Source of the DNA: Streptococcus bovimastitidis
GTDB lineage: Bacteria > Bacillota > Bacilli > Lactobacillales > Streptococcaceae
Assembly: GCF_001885095.1 (NCBI RefSeq)
Contig: NZ_LZDD01000001.1
Coordinates: 806,001 to 870,000, forward strand
Length of the DNA stretch: 64,000 nt
Direction of reading: 5' to 3'
The first letter of the stretch is position 1; each line of letters starts with the position of its first letter. The notes beneath the pieces are model-generated. The model saw only the letters and a program-made list of their open reading frames with translations. It searched no databases and had not been told where the DNA came from. Shown in pieces: positions 17,638 through 26,945 of this stretch. The translations under genes were made by a program, and so were the position numbers.

Positions 17638-18441
17638 TTATTTAGCTTCTGTATAGGTTGCCGCTTTATCGATATAAGATTTAAAGGTTTTGCCTTTCAC
17701 TTTTTTGACTACCTTGTTTATAGTTTTCTTTAGTCTACTAGACCCTTTTGGCATTGCCACAACTTTAGAGTCCGCATTATTAGTTTTAAAGGTGTAGTTA
17801 ACGACCATCAAATCCTTGTTTTTGGCAACATAACCACTCGCTACGGGACCATCCATGGTAATAGCATCCAATTGTCCATTTTTCAATTCATTAACCACTT
17901 CTCCCATGTCCGTCAAACTTACAATGTTGGAGTCTTTTAATTGAGTTTTGGCTAAGTTTTCTTGAATACTTGCTTTTTGTGCACCAACTTTTTTGCCAGC
18001 CAAACTTGCTATATCCTTTAAGTTAGAAACATTTTCTTTTTTTATGACAATAGCGTTTTCGGTGTCATAATAGGAGTCTGAAAAATCATAAACCTTTGCC
18101 CGTTCCTTTGTATAAGAAATCCCTGAAATGGCAATATCCGCTTTTCCAGACTGTAAGCTTGAAAGAACGTTATTAAAACTCATAGGTGATAACTTCAGTT
18201 TAACATCAAGTTCTTTGGCAATGTCTTGAGCCAAACTAATGTCAGCACCGACAATGGTATTTTTACCATTTTCTAGCGTTTGAAATTCAAAAGGTGCATA
18301 GTCTGGGCTAACTGCAACAACTAAAGTCCCCTTATCTTTTACCTTATCTTCTGTATCCTTGCTCGATTGGCCAGAACATGCAGATAAGCTAATAATAGCA
18401 GCAAGTCCAAGTATTGATAAAATTAATTTTTTATAAGTCAT
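17638..18441 (-). CDS. Amino acid ABC transporter substrate-binding lipoprotein
   Basis: 267 residues. Signal peptide with lipobox LSAC (Cys22), then a family-3 solute-binding fold: GTLVVAVSPDYAPFEF (38-53), GADISLAQDIAKEL, and DIAISGISYTKERAKVYDFSDSYY. Binds an amino acid outside the membrane for an ABC importer; no permease or ATPase gene is adjacent, so it must pair with components elsewhere. Ligand unknown, but three TGAATATTT (ARG-box-like) sites in its promoter region suggest control by ArgR/AhrC and thus a basic amino acid. Ribosome site AAAGGAG. hisC-like gene follows in the same unit. Confidence 0.85.
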   Translation of the reverse strand: MTYKKLILSILGLAAIISLSACSGQSSKDTEDKVKDKGTLVVAVSPDYAPFEFQTLENGKNTIVGADISLAQDIAKELDVKLKLSPMSFNNVLSSLQSGKADIAISGISYTKERAKVYDFSDSYYDTENAIVIKKENVSNLKDIASLAGKKVGAQKASIQENLAKTQLKDSNIVSLTDMGEVVNELKNGQLDAITMDGPVASGYVAKNKDLMVVNYTFKTNNADSKVVAMPKGSSRLKKTINKVVKKVKGKTFKSYIDKAATYTEAK

Positions 18442-18468
18442 ATACTACTCCTTTAATGTTTGACACCT

Positions 18469-18497
18469 ATCTTATAACATAAATATTCACAAGTCAA
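18469..18497 (-). promoter_or_regulatory. Promoter of the amino-acid-binding lipoprotein gene
   Basis: TTGACT (18492-18497), 17-nt spacer, TAAGAT (18469-18474). An ARG-box-like site lies between the two boxes. Confidence 0.6.
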
Positions 18498-18553
18498 GAA
18501 GTTTTTTGAATATTTATACCGTCATTTTTGCTTTTTCTTTAAATATTCATAAC
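18477..18553. promoter_or_regulatory. Three ARG-box-like sites (TGAATATTT) in the divergent promoter region
   Basis: The 9-mer TGAATATTT or its complement occurs at 18481-18489 (minus), 18507-18515 (plus) and 18541-18549 (minus). Flanking bases extend them towards the ArgR/AhrC half-site pattern (TGAAT with an A/T-rich centre). Site 1 sits inside the lipoprotein promoter; site 3 overlaps the expected -35 region of the divergent GNAT gene. Regulator identity is inferred from the motif. Confidence 0.5.
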
Positions 18554-18558
18554 TTATG

Positions 18559-18567
18559 TGGTATAAT
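18559..18567 (+). promoter_or_regulatory. Extended -10 promoter of the GNAT/DHH unit
   Basis: TGGTATAAT, a TGn extended and perfect -10 box, 33 nt before the ATG at 18600. Confidence 0.75.
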
Positions 18568-18599
18568 AATGTCATCTTAAGACTAGAGAGGTCGGCAAC

Positions 18600-19034
18600 A
18601 TGTGGACTATTAAACCCTTTGAGCAAGTCACTACTGATGAATTATTCAAATTCCTCAAAGCTCGTGTGGACGTATTTGTCGTTGAACAAGAATGTCCCTA
18701 CCCAGAAATTGATGATTTGGACCTTTTGGCTATTCATCTTTTCAAAACAGATTCAGACGGACAAATCATGGCCTACTGTCGCTTAATCGAAACTGATAAA
18801 GAAATTAAATTAGGCCGGGTACTGGTTAGTCAAGAACACCGTAAAGACGGCTTAGGTCGGGAGCTGGTCGCAAAAGCCCTAGAATTTTGTGCTGAAACTT
18901 ATCCTAGCAAACCAGTCTACGCCCAAGCACAAGCTTATTTGGAAAACTTCTATGGTTCCTTTGGCTTTGTCGCTACTTCTGACGTCTACCTAGAAGACGA
19001 TATTCCCCATATTGATATGATAAAAAAAGATTAG
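18600..19034 (+). CDS. ElaA-family GNAT N-acetyltransferase
   Basis: 144 residues. N-terminal FLKARVDVFVVEQECPYPEIDDLD (18-41) is the ElaA-type signature, followed by the GNAT acetyl-CoA site LGRVLVSQEHRKDGLGRELV (about 71-90) with the R/Q-x-x-G-x-G/A element. The acceptor substrate is unknown for the family. Ribosome site AGAGAGG upstream. Followed after 7 nt by the DHH phosphodiesterase gene, so the two are co-transcribed. Confidence 0.87.
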   Translation: MWTIKPFEQVTTDELFKFLKARVDVFVVEQECPYPEIDDLDLLAIHLFKTDSDGQIMAYCRLIETDKEIKLGRVLVSQEHRKDGLGRELVAKALEFCAETYPSKPVYAQAQAYLENFYGSFGFVATSDVYLEDDIPHIDMIKKD

Positions 19035-19041
19035 AGGTTTT

Positions 19042-19974
19042 ATGACCATTTTTCAAGATATTTTAGAGCAAATTAAGGCTTATCAAACCATCATTATTCA
19101 CCGGCACCAAAACCCAGATCCTGATGCCATCGGGAGTCAAATGGGGTTAAAAGAAGTGATTTTGGCCAATTTCCCAGAAAAAAGAGTCCTAGCAACTGGA
19201 TTCGATGAACCCAGCTTAGCCTGGATAGCCCAGATGGATCATGTTGTTGAGGCGGACTACCAAGATGCCTTAGTCATTGTCACTGACACTGCTAATCGTC
19301 CTCGTATTGATAATCCTAAGTACGATACAGGTAAATTTTTGATTAAAATTGACCACCACCCTAATGACGACGTCTATGGAGATATTGTGCTAGTCGATAC
19401 GACTGCTTCAAGTGCAAGTGAAATCATTGCCGATATGGCCTTTAGTCTCAACCTCAAGCTTTCTGATATAGCAGCCCAATACCTCTATACCGGGATTGTT
19501 GGCGATACGGGACGCTTTTTGTATCCCGCAGCGACTGCTAAGACTTTTGCTATTGCGGCTAAACTTAGAGAATATAACTTTGACTTTGCTGCCATTTCCC
19601 GCCAGATGGATTCTTTCCCTTATAAAATTGCTAAGCTGCAAGGCTATGTCTTCGACCATTTAGAAGTCGACGACCATGGAGTAGCTCGTGTACTTCTGAG
19701 TCAGGAGACTTTAAAGGCATTTGAGGTCTCCGAAGCAGAGAGCTCCGCAATTGTGTCAACTCCTGGAAAAATTGATACTATCTCTGTTTGGGCTATTTTT
19801 GTTGAGCATGAAGACGGTAGCTTTAGAGTGAGAATGCGTAGTAAAGACAAAGTCATTAATCAGATTGCTAAAGCCCATGAGGGGGGAGGGCATCCTCTTG
19901 CTTCAGGTGCCAATTCTTATAGTTTAGCCGAAAATGATCAAATCTATAAAGAAATGCAGGCTCTCTTTGATTAG
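19042..19974 (+). CDS. DHH/DHHA1 phosphodiesterase (NrnA/Pde2 type)
   Basis: 310 residues. DHH domain with HRHQNPDPDAIGS (20-32, metal ligands His22, Asp26, Asp28), VTDTANRPR, and the IDHHPND triad (Asp104-His105-His106); DHHA1 domain at the C-terminus with the GGGHPLASG substrate loop near 287. Stand-alone proteins of this size in streptococci act as nanoRNase/pAp phosphatase (NrnA) and as Pde2, which clears pApA in c-di-AMP turnover; which one dominates cannot be told. Second gene after the ElaA-like GNAT. Confidence 0.9.
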   Translation: MTIFQDILEQIKAYQTIIIHRHQNPDPDAIGSQMGLKEVILANFPEKRVLATGFDEPSLAWIAQMDHVVEADYQDALVIVTDTANRPRIDNPKYDTGKFLIKIDHHPNDDVYGDIVLVDTTASSASEIIADMAFSLNLKLSDIAAQYLYTGIVGDTGRFLYPAATAKTFAIAAKLREYNFDFAAISRQMDSFPYKIAKLQGYVFDHLEVDDHGVARVLLSQETLKAFEVSEAESSAIVSTPGKIDTISVWAIFVEHEDGSFRVRMRSKDKVINQIAKAHEGGGHPLASGANSYSLAENDQIYKEMQALFD

Positions 19975-19993
19975 AAAAAATTTTCTAATCTTT
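19969..19993 (+). terminator. Weak terminator of the DHH gene
   Basis: GATTAGAAAA (19969-19978) and TTTTCTAATC (19981-19990) form a 10-bp A/T-rich stem across the stop codon, followed only by TTT. Confidence 0.5.
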
Positions 19994-20005
19994 GGGTAAA
20001 AAGCC

Positions 20006-20034
20006 TTGTCAAAGTTCTAAATTTTTGATACACT
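20006..20034 (+). promoter_or_regulatory. Promoter of rpmE2
   Basis: TTGTCA (20006-20011), 17-nt spacer, TACACT (20029-20034). The leader of about 50 nt contains a GGCAC, AA, GTGCC hairpin just upstream of the AAAGGA site, a possible site for L31 autoregulation. Confidence 0.7.
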
Positions 20035-20092
20035 AGTTTGGTTAATAACTATGGGGCACAAGTGCCATGGCAGAAAGGAAATTATTTTAAAG

Positions 20093-20353
20093 ATGAGAAA
20101 AGACATCCATCCAGATTATCGTCCAGTTGTATTTTTAGATACAACTACAGGTTACCAGTTCCTTAGCGGATCTACTAAGAAAAGCAATGAAACTGTTGAG
20201 TTTGAAGGTGAAACTTACCCACTTATCCGTGTAGAAATTTCATCAGATTCACACCCATTCTATACAGGACGTCAAAAATTTACACAAGCAGACGGACGTG
20301 TCGATCGTTTCAACAAAAAATACGGTCTCAAAGACGAAAACGCAGCAAAATAA
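20093..20353 (+). CDS. rpmE2: 50S ribosomal protein L31 type B
   Basis: 86 residues from ATG 20093 ([18 protein letters not shown]); an in-frame upstream reading from 20051 is leader. It is the cysteine-free type B form, which does not bind zinc and typically substitutes for the zinc form under Zn limitation; in streptococci it is usually the only L31. The body [17 protein letters not shown] and [11 protein letters not shown] are characteristic. Ribosome site AAAGGA is about 14 nt upstream, rather far. Terminator follows. Confidence 0.95.
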   Translation: MRKDIHPDYRPVVFLDTTTGYQFLSGSTKKSNETVEFEGETYPLIRVEISSDSHPFYTGRQKFTQADGRVDRFNKKYGLKDENAAK

Positions 20354-20361
20354 ATCATATC

Positions 20362-20391
20362 ACCACTTCTTCTTTAGAAGTGGTTTTTTTC
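20362..20391 (+). terminator. Intrinsic terminator of rpmE2
   Basis: ACCACTTCT, loop TCTTT, AGAAGTGGT, then seven T. Confidence 0.92.
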
Positions 20392-20459
20392 TATCAAAAA
20401 AAGTCAAAACAAGTTTGACTTTTCATATCATAATAAATGAATACCTATTAGTTTTTTGC

Positions 20460-20666
20460 CTAAATTCTGATATTACCTTCACTGTCTGCCGGGGTAAAAA
20501 TTGCCATTATCCCTTCAACAACCCCAATAAAGCCAGGAATTAAAGTCCAACAAAAAATTAGATATAAAATACCTTTGCCATTTTTACCAGAGTAAAACTT
20601 ATGCAAACCAAACTCTCCTAAAAAGAGGGCTAAAAGGACATAAATGACTTTGTTTACTTTTCTCAT
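20460..20666 (-). CDS. TM2-domain membrane protein
   Basis: 68 residues from the ATG at 20666 (AAGGAG 7 nt upstream); the longer in-frame reading to 20711 has no such site. Two hydrophobic segments with the TM2 signature ALFLGEFGLHKFYSGK (residues 12-27) and ILYLIFCWTLIPGFIGVVEG (residues 32-51). Small bacterial TM2 proteins have no agreed function. It stands alone between rpmE2 (convergent) and adcA. Confidence 0.85.
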   Translation of the reverse strand: MRKVNKVIYVLLALFLGEFGLHKFYSGKNGKGILYLIFCWTLIPGFIGVVEGIMAIFTPADSEGNIRI

Positions 20667-20753
20667 ATTCAGTCTCCTTAATGACTTTCGTCTCCGATTT
20701 ATTTCTTTCATTGTACCAAAAATCTTATCAAATACCTTCTATCAAACTGTAAA

Positions 20754-20785
20754 ATGAAAAAGAACTGAAATAAATCAGTTCTTTT
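20754..20785 (-). terminator. Intrinsic terminator of adcA
   Basis: Minus strand AAAAGAACTGA, loop TTTATT, TCAGTTCTTTT with further T residues (20758-20785). Confidence 0.85.
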
Positions 20786-20792
20786 AACACTA

Positions 20793-22364
20793 TTAATGAG
20801 CATTAATTTCTTGAGCAATCTCACGTCCTGATAAATCAGAGCTATAGTAAGTTGGCCAATGATCCCACTCGGATGCAATTTTTTCATGACCTTGGTCACC
20901 CCAAAAAATATGGAAGTGTTCTGCTTTTTCTGGAGCTATACCATGATCAGAGAATTGAACATATTTGAATTCACCAGCATCTGCTTCTTTGGCTTCAAAC
21001 ATGTAACGAACACCACGGTTCCCTTTTTCATAAGTGAGTACTTTTTTACCAGAATATTTATATGTGAAAGTCTTTTTCTCACCGTTTCTTTCAAAAGTAA
21101 TAGTCTTTTTCTTACCATCAATTTTGATATGATTAACGTCTGTTTTATAACCAGTGTCATAATAGTCTTTATATTCTTTGGCAGTCATTTCACCTTTAGA
21201 TTTTTTAGCCTTATAGTCCATAACTTGATCTAAAGTACCATCCTGTAAGTATGGGTAAACTGATTGCCAATTTCCCGACCAGTCACTTAACTTACGGTCT
21301 TTGACTGCTGAATCTTTAAAATAACCATTATAGACAGATTTACTTGTGTCTTCTTCAGGTTTAATTTCTTTACCTTCGCGTTTAGTGGTTAATTGAAGAG
21401 CTTTTAAGTTCTCACGCATAACGCTAAAGTAATCTTCACCATTTTTGATTTCTTTGTCTGTTAAACCTTCAAGTGGACTTAAGAGAACTGATTTAACACC
21501 AGCTTCGTTAGCTAGTGTTTTGGCAACTTTGCTTGATGCATTTTCTTCAAAATAGATATATTTGATATCATATTTTTCAACATACTTAGAAAGTTCTGCC
21601 AAACGTTTAGCTGATGGTTCACTTTCTGCTGATACACCATTAATTGAAATTTGGTTTAAGCCATAATCTAAAGCCATGTAACCAAAAGCAGCATGTTGCG
21701 TAACAAAACTCTTTTGTTTTGCTTCAGAAAGAGTTTCACTGTATTCTTTGTCTAAATTTTTAAGTTTTTCGATATAAGCTGCAGCATTTGCTTTAAAGAC
21801 ATCTGCCTTCTTAGGGTATTTTTTAGAAAGAGAATCACGAATATTTTCTACAACAGTAATGCTGCGGTATGGTGATAACCAAACGTGTGGATCAAATTTA
21901 TGGCTATGTTCTTCTTCACCGTGATGGTCATGGCCTTTTTCTTCACCTTCGTGATCGTGACTTTTTTCTTCACCTTCATGATCATGCTCTTCACTTGAAC
22001 CTGCTGCAAGGAGCATAGAGCCTGTTCCTTCAATATAATTAACTTTATCTGATTTAATGGATTTTTTGACTTCTGGAATCCATGTTTCCATGTTGTCATC
22101 CATGTAGATAAAAGCATCTGAATCTTGGATTTTCTTAACATCTTTAGTTGATGGTTCGAAATCATGAGGCTCAGTTCCTGCTTTCATCAGCATACTAATA
22201 TTACCTTCTTCGCCTACAACACCTTTGGTAAATTCATAGACTGGGTAGAATGTTGTAACTACCTTAACTTTACTGTCATCTGCATTAACTTGTTGGGCCT
22301 GACTTAATTGCCAAGCTGATGTCAAACCAACAAAACTCATCATTAAAAGAACTTTCTTATTCAT
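20793..22364 (-). CDS. adcA: Zinc ABC transporter substrate-binding protein AdcA with ZinT domain
   Basis: 523 residues. Cluster A-I metal-binding fold with Zn ligands His67 (GTEPHDFEP), His160 (FDPHVWLS), His in VTQHAAFGY and a later Glu (YFEENASS); a His/Asp/Glu-rich zinc-collecting loop occupies about 127-155. The C-terminal third is a ZinT domain, ending with HFHIFWGD and DLSGREIAQEINAH. It feeds zinc to AdcBC. Unlike pneumococcal AdcA there is no cysteine in the signal region (WQLSQAQQVNADD), so it is not a lipoprotein; this matches what is known for pyogenic streptococci. Two AdcR boxes precede it. No adcBC or adcR adjacent. Confidence 0.95.
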   Translation of the reverse strand: MNKKVLLMMSFVGLTSAWQLSQAQQVNADDSKVKVVTTFYPVYEFTKGVVGEEGNISMLMKAGTEPHDFEPSTKDVKKIQDSDAFIYMDDNMETWIPEVKKSIKSDKVNYIEGTGSMLLAAGSSEEHDHEGEEKSHDHEGEEKGHDHHGEEEHSHKFDPHVWLSPYRSITVVENIRDSLSKKYPKKADVFKANAAAYIEKLKNLDKEYSETLSEAKQKSFVTQHAAFGYMALDYGLNQISINGVSAESEPSAKRLAELSKYVEKYDIKYIYFEENASSKVAKTLANEAGVKSVLLSPLEGLTDKEIKNGEDYFSVMRENLKALQLTTKREGKEIKPEEDTSKSVYNGYFKDSAVKDRKLSDWSGNWQSVYPYLQDGTLDQVMDYKAKKSKGEMTAKEYKDYYDTGYKTDVNHIKIDGKKKTITFERNGEKKTFTYKYSGKKVLTYEKGNRGVRYMFEAKEADAGEFKYVQFSDHGIAPEKAEHFHIFWGDQGHEKIASEWDHWPTYYSSDLSGREIAQEINAH

Positions 22365-22380
22365 GACTCCTCCTCTTTCA

Positions 22381-22407
22381 TTAACTGGTTAATTTTTAAC
22401 TAGTTAA
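22381..22407. promoter_or_regulatory. Twin AdcR operators upstream of adcA
   Basis: TTAACTGGTTAA (22381-22392) and TTAACTAGTTAA (22396-22407) both match the AdcR consensus TTAACNRGTTAA perfectly; they lie just downstream of the -10 box, so zinc-loaded AdcR should block transcription. Confidence 0.95.
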
Positions 22408-22434
22408 GTATAACACACTTTTATATTTTTGCAA
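22407..22434 (-). promoter_or_regulatory. Promoter of adcA
   Basis: TTGCAA (22429-22434), 16-nt spacer, TATACT (22407-22412) with TG in the extended position. The -10 box abuts the second AdcR operator. Confidence 0.8.
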
Positions 22435-22454
22435 GTTTCTTTATTTTTTACTTT

Positions 22455-22485
22455 AAAAAAGCTTTGGATTAACACCAAAGCTTTT
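22455..22485 (-). terminator. Intrinsic terminator of the dipeptidase gene
   Basis: Minus strand AAAAGCTTTGG, loop TGTTAAT, CCAAAGCTTTT with a T tail (22457-22485). Confidence 0.9.
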
Positions 22486-22495
22486 AAATCAATTA

Positions 22496-23893
22496 TTAAT
22501 CACTGACACTAAAACGATTGGTCATTAAGTTACTTGCATCAAAAAGGACTTTATTTAGAAGTTTTTGTGTTTCGACTTGGATGTAGTCACTCATTTCCTG
22601 ATTCTTTTCAGTTAGGTTGACATTGTCACCAGCAGCAATGGATTCTTCCACACGATGTATCATAGCATGGCCTTCTGCCATTGTCTTTTCTGCGTAAGCT
22701 TCGATAGCAGCTTCATGATGGTTGAAATGTGGGTCTGCAAGTGCTGCAATGAGGCGATTTACCCAATAAAAATTATCGGTAGACGCATTTTCAGTGGTGT
22801 TTGTAAAATAGTCTGGCATAGCATCAACTTGGGTAAAGAATGGCATGATTGTATTAAATAGCATTGAACCAAAGGCTACCCATTGAATAGCAGATATTTC
22901 TTTTGGTTGATCAGGACGCACTTGTAAGATTGAGGTTTGGCTAGTCCGGTTAATTCCAATTGTACGGAAGGTTCTTTGACTAACGGCATCTCCTTCTGGC
23001 CCATATGGATCGTAAATGGTGTCTTGGTAATGACTACTCAAGACATACTTAATATCCTCAATGGTTACTTTACGATAGGGTTTTTGGCACCAAGGAATTT
23101 CAAAACTTCTTGGGTCTTGCTCAATTTCAGGATTTAAGAATTTTTGCATAATCCAAGCACGTGGTGTATTGTAATGACGATCCTTATCTCTTTGGCTACC
23201 GAAAGCATAGCGGGGGTTAAAATGCTGATTACTGTAGGTTAAATCCAAATGATATTTGACAATAAAATCTTTCAAGTCATCTGAACAGAGATAGTCTTCT
23301 GGGTTATTAAACTCAAAATGATCAATGCCCAATTGATTTGGATTGGTCACATAAGCATCGTCAGGTACACGGCGGGCAATCCAATGATGCCCACCAACAG
23401 TTTCTAGCCACCAAATATCATTTTCATCTGAAAAGGCAATCCCATTAGATTCATAAGTTCCATATTGACTTAACAATTTACCCAGTCGAAGAACACCTTC
23501 ACGTGCCGTTTTAATATAAGGCAAAACTAGGGTAAAGATATCTTCCTCGCCAATCCCATCTTCAACAAGGGGGTCTGCTCCAAGAACACGCGCATTTGAC
23601 GTAATCGTTTCCGTAGCACTCATGGCCACATTTTCTGAGTTAACTCCTGCTTCACCCCAGATACCGTCTTTGCCCAAAGCATCAGGAATTGAAGTATAGG
23701 TTAGAGGGTTTTCGGGTAATTCAATTGAAAATTTTGAACAAACAGATTGGTAATGACGAGGATGGTCTTTAGCTGTCACCAAAGCCATTTTTTTTGGCGT
23801 GAAATCTCCATTTTGAGAATCCTCAGTTCGAGCCACTAAAGTCGAACCATCATAACTACATTTTTTTCCTACAAGAATCGTAGTACATGCCAT
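22496..23893 (-). CDS. pepD: C69-family dipeptidase
   Basis: 465 residues, peptidase family C69 (dipeptidase A, Ntn-hydrolase). Cys3 in MACTTILVG is the expected nucleophile, exposed after removal of Met-Ala or used in place; [13 protein letters not shown] and the [17 protein letters not shown] block are typical. It hydrolyses a broad range of dipeptides in the cytoplasm or, in some streptococci, at the surface; no signal peptide is visible. Ribosome site AAAGGAG. Single-gene unit with a terminator. Confidence 0.9.
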   Translation of the reverse strand: MACTTILVGKKCSYDGSTLVARTEDSQNGDFTPKKMALVTAKDHPRHYQSVCSKFSIELPENPLTYTSIPDALGKDGIWGEAGVNSENVAMSATETITSNARVLGADPLVEDGIGEEDIFTLVLPYIKTAREGVLRLGKLLSQYGTYESNGIAFSDENDIWWLETVGGHHWIARRVPDDAYVTNPNQLGIDHFEFNNPEDYLCSDDLKDFIVKYHLDLTYSNQHFNPRYAFGSQRDKDRHYNTPRAWIMQKFLNPEIEQDPRSFEIPWCQKPYRKVTIEDIKYVLSSHYQDTIYDPYGPEGDAVSQRTFRTIGINRTSQTSILQVRPDQPKEISAIQWVAFGSMLFNTIMPFFTQVDAMPDYFTNTTENASTDNFYWVNRLIAALADPHFNHHEAAIEAYAEKTMAEGHAMIHRVEESIAAGDNVNLTEKNQEMSDYIQVETQKLLNKVLFDASNLMTNRFSVSD

Positions 23894-23925
23894 ATTATTT
23901 CTCCTTTTAATCTAATTAATAAGTA

Positions 23926-23946
23926 CAAAACCAGACGGACATCTGG
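23926..23946 (-). terminator. Weak terminator-like hairpin after whiA
   Basis: CCAGA, loop, TCTGG (23931-23946) with TTTTGT following on the minus strand. Confidence 0.4.
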
Positions 23947-23999
23947 CTACGCAAGCAGAATTCACTTCCCGACCGCAAGCTTGATAAGTAGCTTATAGG

Positions 24000-24911
24000 C
24001 TATAAATCATCAGCAATTTTATTCAGTTTTCGCAGACGGTGGTTAACCCCACTTTTAGAAATTGGCGTCTCCAAACTGTCAGCAATCTGCTGAATCGAGT
24101 AATCCGGATGATTAATCCGAATTTGAGCAATTGCTTGTAACTCAATTGGCAATGTTGTAAGACCAACCGTATCCATTATCTTAATGATATTATTAATGGT
24201 TTTCATACTAGCATTAATGGTTTTAGCAATATTAGCCGTTTCCGCATTATTTGCTCGATTAATATCATTCCGCGCTTCTCGTATCATTTTAATCGATTCA
24301 AAGACTTCTTTACTTTCCATTGCCCCAACGATAATCAAAAAGTCCATGATATCTTCTGCTTTTTGCAAATAAGTAATGGCGCCGCCTTTGTGTTCAAGAG
24401 TCTTGGCGTCTAACATGAATTTTTGTAAGAGTTGAGCCAAATCTTGGGCATGGTCTAAATAGACGGAGTAAATTTCTAATTGGTATTTACCCGATTCAGG
24501 GTCCCTTATGGTGCCTGAAGCCAGAAAGGCGCCTTTTAGGTAGGCTCGGCCAGCGTCATCATCTTCTAACATCCAAGCTTCCATTCCGGTTTCGATACCA
24601 AAGAAGGAATCTGCTAATTTTAAATCAGCTAAGATCATTTCAACTTGATCCCAAACAAAAACCGTATAAACCCGATTCTTCTTGAGATTGGTTTTTTGAT
24701 GGTATTTGATTTCCGGTTGAATGTCATAGTACTTTTCAAATAAGGCATAGATATAGCGAGCAATACGAGCATTTGCAGTTGTAATCGAAAGGGTTAAACC
24801 TTGACTATTAAGTCCTAAGCTTCCTGATAATTTAATAATCGCCGAAAGCTCATTCTTGTCACTGACAGCTTGATCAATCAGCTCCTCTTTTACTTGGGTC
24901 GTGAAACTCAT
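24000..24911 (-). CDS. whiA: DNA-binding protein WhiA
   Basis: 303 residues. N-terminal LAGLIDADG-like homing-endonuclease fold domains (residues ~1-200) without the catalytic acidic pair, and a C-terminal HTH with [31 protein letters not shown]. In Firmicutes WhiA affects division and chromosome segregation. Its ATG overlaps the yvcK stop (ATGA), so it is translationally coupled as the third gene of the rapZ-yvcK-whiA unit. Confidence 0.95.
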   Translation of the reverse strand: MSFTTQVKEELIDQAVSDKNELSAIIKLSGSLGLNSQGLTLSITTANARIARYIYALFEKYYDIQPEIKYHQKTNLKKNRVYTVFVWDQVEMILADLKLADSFFGIETGMEAWMLEDDDAGRAYLKGAFLASGTIRDPESGKYQLEIYSVYLDHAQDLAQLLQKFMLDAKTLEHKGGAITYLQKAEDIMDFLIIVGAMESKEVFESIKMIREARNDINRANNAETANIAKTINASMKTINNIIKIMDTVGLTTLPIELQAIAQIRINHPDYSIQQIADSLETPISKSGVNHRLRKLNKIADDL

Positions 24912-25885
24912 AGTTGTCGCTCCCTTACCAAGCGCATCAACTCTTCCACCACTAAGCCCCCATCATGAAATGCTCCGCCATTTTTTAAACGCAAAAAATT
25001 AGAGGAAATAATCTTTTTAGCCTCTTTTTGCAAGCCTTTGAAATCATGGTCTACTTGGACCAGATACTCATCAAACTTATTGCTGTTCATGTAGCTTTGG
25101 GGAACTTTTTCGATGTTTACCAAAACAGTGTCAATCAAATCCTGACCAAGATGTTTATTCAAAACTGACAAGTGATCAGCATCCGAGAAATGCTCGGTTT
25201 CCCCATGTTGGGTCATGATATTACAGATATAAACCACTTCGGCTTTGGTATCACGCAAGGCTTCATTAATTTCGGGAATAACTAGGTTTGGCAAGATAGA
25301 TGTAAACAAAGAGCCCGGACCTAAGACAATCATGTCACTTTCTAATATTGCCTTAACCACTTTACGACTAGCCTTTGGCTGTTCATCATTATAGGTATTG
25401 GTTACATAAACATGATCAATCATCCCTTGATAACCAGCAATCCGACTCTCACCAGCTACTTCGTGACCATCCTTAAAAACTGCATGCAAGGTCAAAGCCT
25501 GTTCACTTGAGGGAAAGATTTTACCGGTAATATGGAAAAATTTGGTTAAAATTTGAATGGCATTGTAGGTTGAATTCTGCATCTCAGAAATCCCAGCGAT
25601 AATTAAATTGCCTAAAGGATGACCAGATAAGGCACCATCATTGCCATTAAATCGGTATTGAAAAACTTTCTCATAAAAGCGAGGCATATCACTCATAGCC
25701 AACAAAACATTGCGCAAATCACCTGGCGGCGTTAATTGCATGACATTACGAATCTCACCTGAAGAGCCCCCGTCATCAGCAACAGTGACGACAGCCGTAA
25801 TATCCACTTCTTCATTACGCAAACTCTTAAGAATGACCGGTATTCCCGTTCCTCCTCCAATAACCGTTATTTTAGGTTTCTTCAT
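24908..25885 (-). CDS. yvcK: Gluconeogenesis factor YvcK (CofD-like)
   Basis: 325 residues. CofD/YvcK fold with the nucleotide-sugar-binding loop [15 protein letters not shown] (8-22), [14 protein letters not shown] (33-46) and PPGDLRNVL. In Bacillus and Listeria it binds UDP-sugars and is needed for growth on gluconeogenic carbon and for wall homeostasis; in pneumococcus the homologue positions wall enzymes. Both ends overlap neighbours by 4 nt (ATGA), showing tight coupling between rapZ and whiA. Confidence 0.95.
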   Translation of the reverse strand: MKKPKITVIGGGTGIPVILKSLRNEEVDITAVVTVADDGGSSGEIRNVMQLTPPGDLRNVLLAMSDMPRFYEKVFQYRFNGNDGALSGHPLGNLIIAGISEMQNSTYNAIQILTKFFHITGKIFPSSEQALTLHAVFKDGHEVAGESRIAGYQGMIDHVYVTNTYNDEQPKASRKVVKAILESDMIVLGPGSLFTSILPNLVIPEINEALRDTKAEVVYICNIMTQHGETEHFSDADHLSVLNKHLGQDLIDTVLVNIEKVPQSYMNSNKFDEYLVQVDHDFKGLQKEAKKIISSNFLRLKNGGAFHDGGLVVEELMRLVRERQL

Positions 25886-26772
25886 GATCTATTAACTGTT
25901 TCCTTACGTTTTTCTTTATCGCGATGGCTCTCATTCATTGGCCACTCTTCTTTGATACTTTGGGCTAGCCTATGGGCAAAAGCCACGCTTCTATGCTGAC
26001 CTCCGGTACAACCAATGGCAATGGTTAGCAAAGATTTTCCTTCTTTTTGGTAACTTGGCAGAATTGGCATAATAAGGTTGAGCAAGTTTTGGAAGAAATC
26101 CTCTGATTCCTGATGCCCCATAACATAGTCAAATACTTCTTGATCTAAACCTGTTTTTTCACGCAACTCCGCAATATAGTACGGGTTCGGTAAAAAACGC
26201 ACATCAAAGACCAAGTCAGCATCTAGAGGAATCCCATATTTAAAACCAAAACTCATCACTTCAACACGGAATGAGACTGTATTGGAAGCATTTGAAAATT
26301 GTTCTGATATTGCTTGGCGCAATTGTCTTGGCGTCAAGTCACTGGTATCAACCACATTTTGACTCATGCTCTTAAGCGGTGCCAACATTTCACGTTCTAA
26401 TTTGATACCATCCATCAATCGCCCATCAGGGGCCAGCGGATGGCTACGACGGGTTTCTTTATAGCGTGAGACCAATTCATTATCAGTAGCATCTAAAAAG
26501 AGAATCCGGAAAGTGATGTTTTGATTTGATTCAATTTGATCTAAAATCGCATTGATTTCTTTAAAAAACGAGCGACTTCTCATATCAACAACTAAAGCAA
26601 CACGCTCGTATTCATTGGTTTGTTCTAAAATTTCCAGAAATTTAGGCACCAAAGTAGGTGGCATATTATCGATGGTAAAATAACCCAAATCCTCAAAAGA
26701 TTGGATAGCAACTGTTTTACCTGCTCCGCTCATTCCTGTTACAATAACAAGATCAATTTTATGAGATACCAT
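25882..26772 (-). CDS. rapZ: RNase adapter / nucleotide-binding protein RapZ
   Basis: 296 residues. Walker A GMSGAGKT (13-20), Walker B-like VVDMRSRSF, and the C-terminal domain with [23 protein letters not shown] and [11 protein letters not shown]. In E. coli RapZ steers RNase E to the GlmZ sRNA and senses glucosamine-6-P; in Gram-positives it binds nucleotides and its role is less clear. First gene of the coupled rapZ-yvcK-whiA unit; AAAGGA ribosome site upstream. Residues after 275 are highly charged and may bind RNA. Confidence 0.93.
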   Translation of the reverse strand: MVSHKIDLVIVTGMSGAGKTVAIQSFEDLGYFTIDNMPPTLVPKFLEILEQTNEYERVALVVDMRSRSFFKEINAILDQIESNQNITFRILFLDATDNELVSRYKETRRSHPLAPDGRLMDGIKLEREMLAPLKSMSQNVVDTSDLTPRQLRQAISEQFSNASNTVSFRVEVMSFGFKYGIPLDADLVFDVRFLPNPYYIAELREKTGLDQEVFDYVMGHQESEDFFQNLLNLIMPILPSYQKEGKSLLTIAIGCTGGQHRSVAFAHRLAQSIKEEWPMNESHRDKEKRKETVNRS

Positions 26773-26903
26773 GATAGAAGTTCCTTTCTGAAATTAAGCC
26801 TATACAATACTATTATACCATAGAAAAGCAAGTGATTAATAGATTAGATTTTTGAAAACCTGATAAGAAAAAGGACATACTACTAAAAAGAGAATTGAAA
26901 GCA

Positions 26904-26934
26904 AGAAAAAAAGAAACCTACTGAATTAGGCTTC
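26904..26934 (-). terminator. Terminator of the DUF1003 gene
   Basis: Minus strand GAAGCCTA, loop, TAGGTTTC (one G-T pair), then TTTTTTTC (26904-26934). Confidence 0.75.
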
Positions 26935-26945
26935 ATTTAGGCATC

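Noticed and set aside
20093..20353. Loss of zinc cysteines in L31 as damage
   Set aside because: Type B L31 naturally lacks the CxxC pairs; length and sequence are normal.
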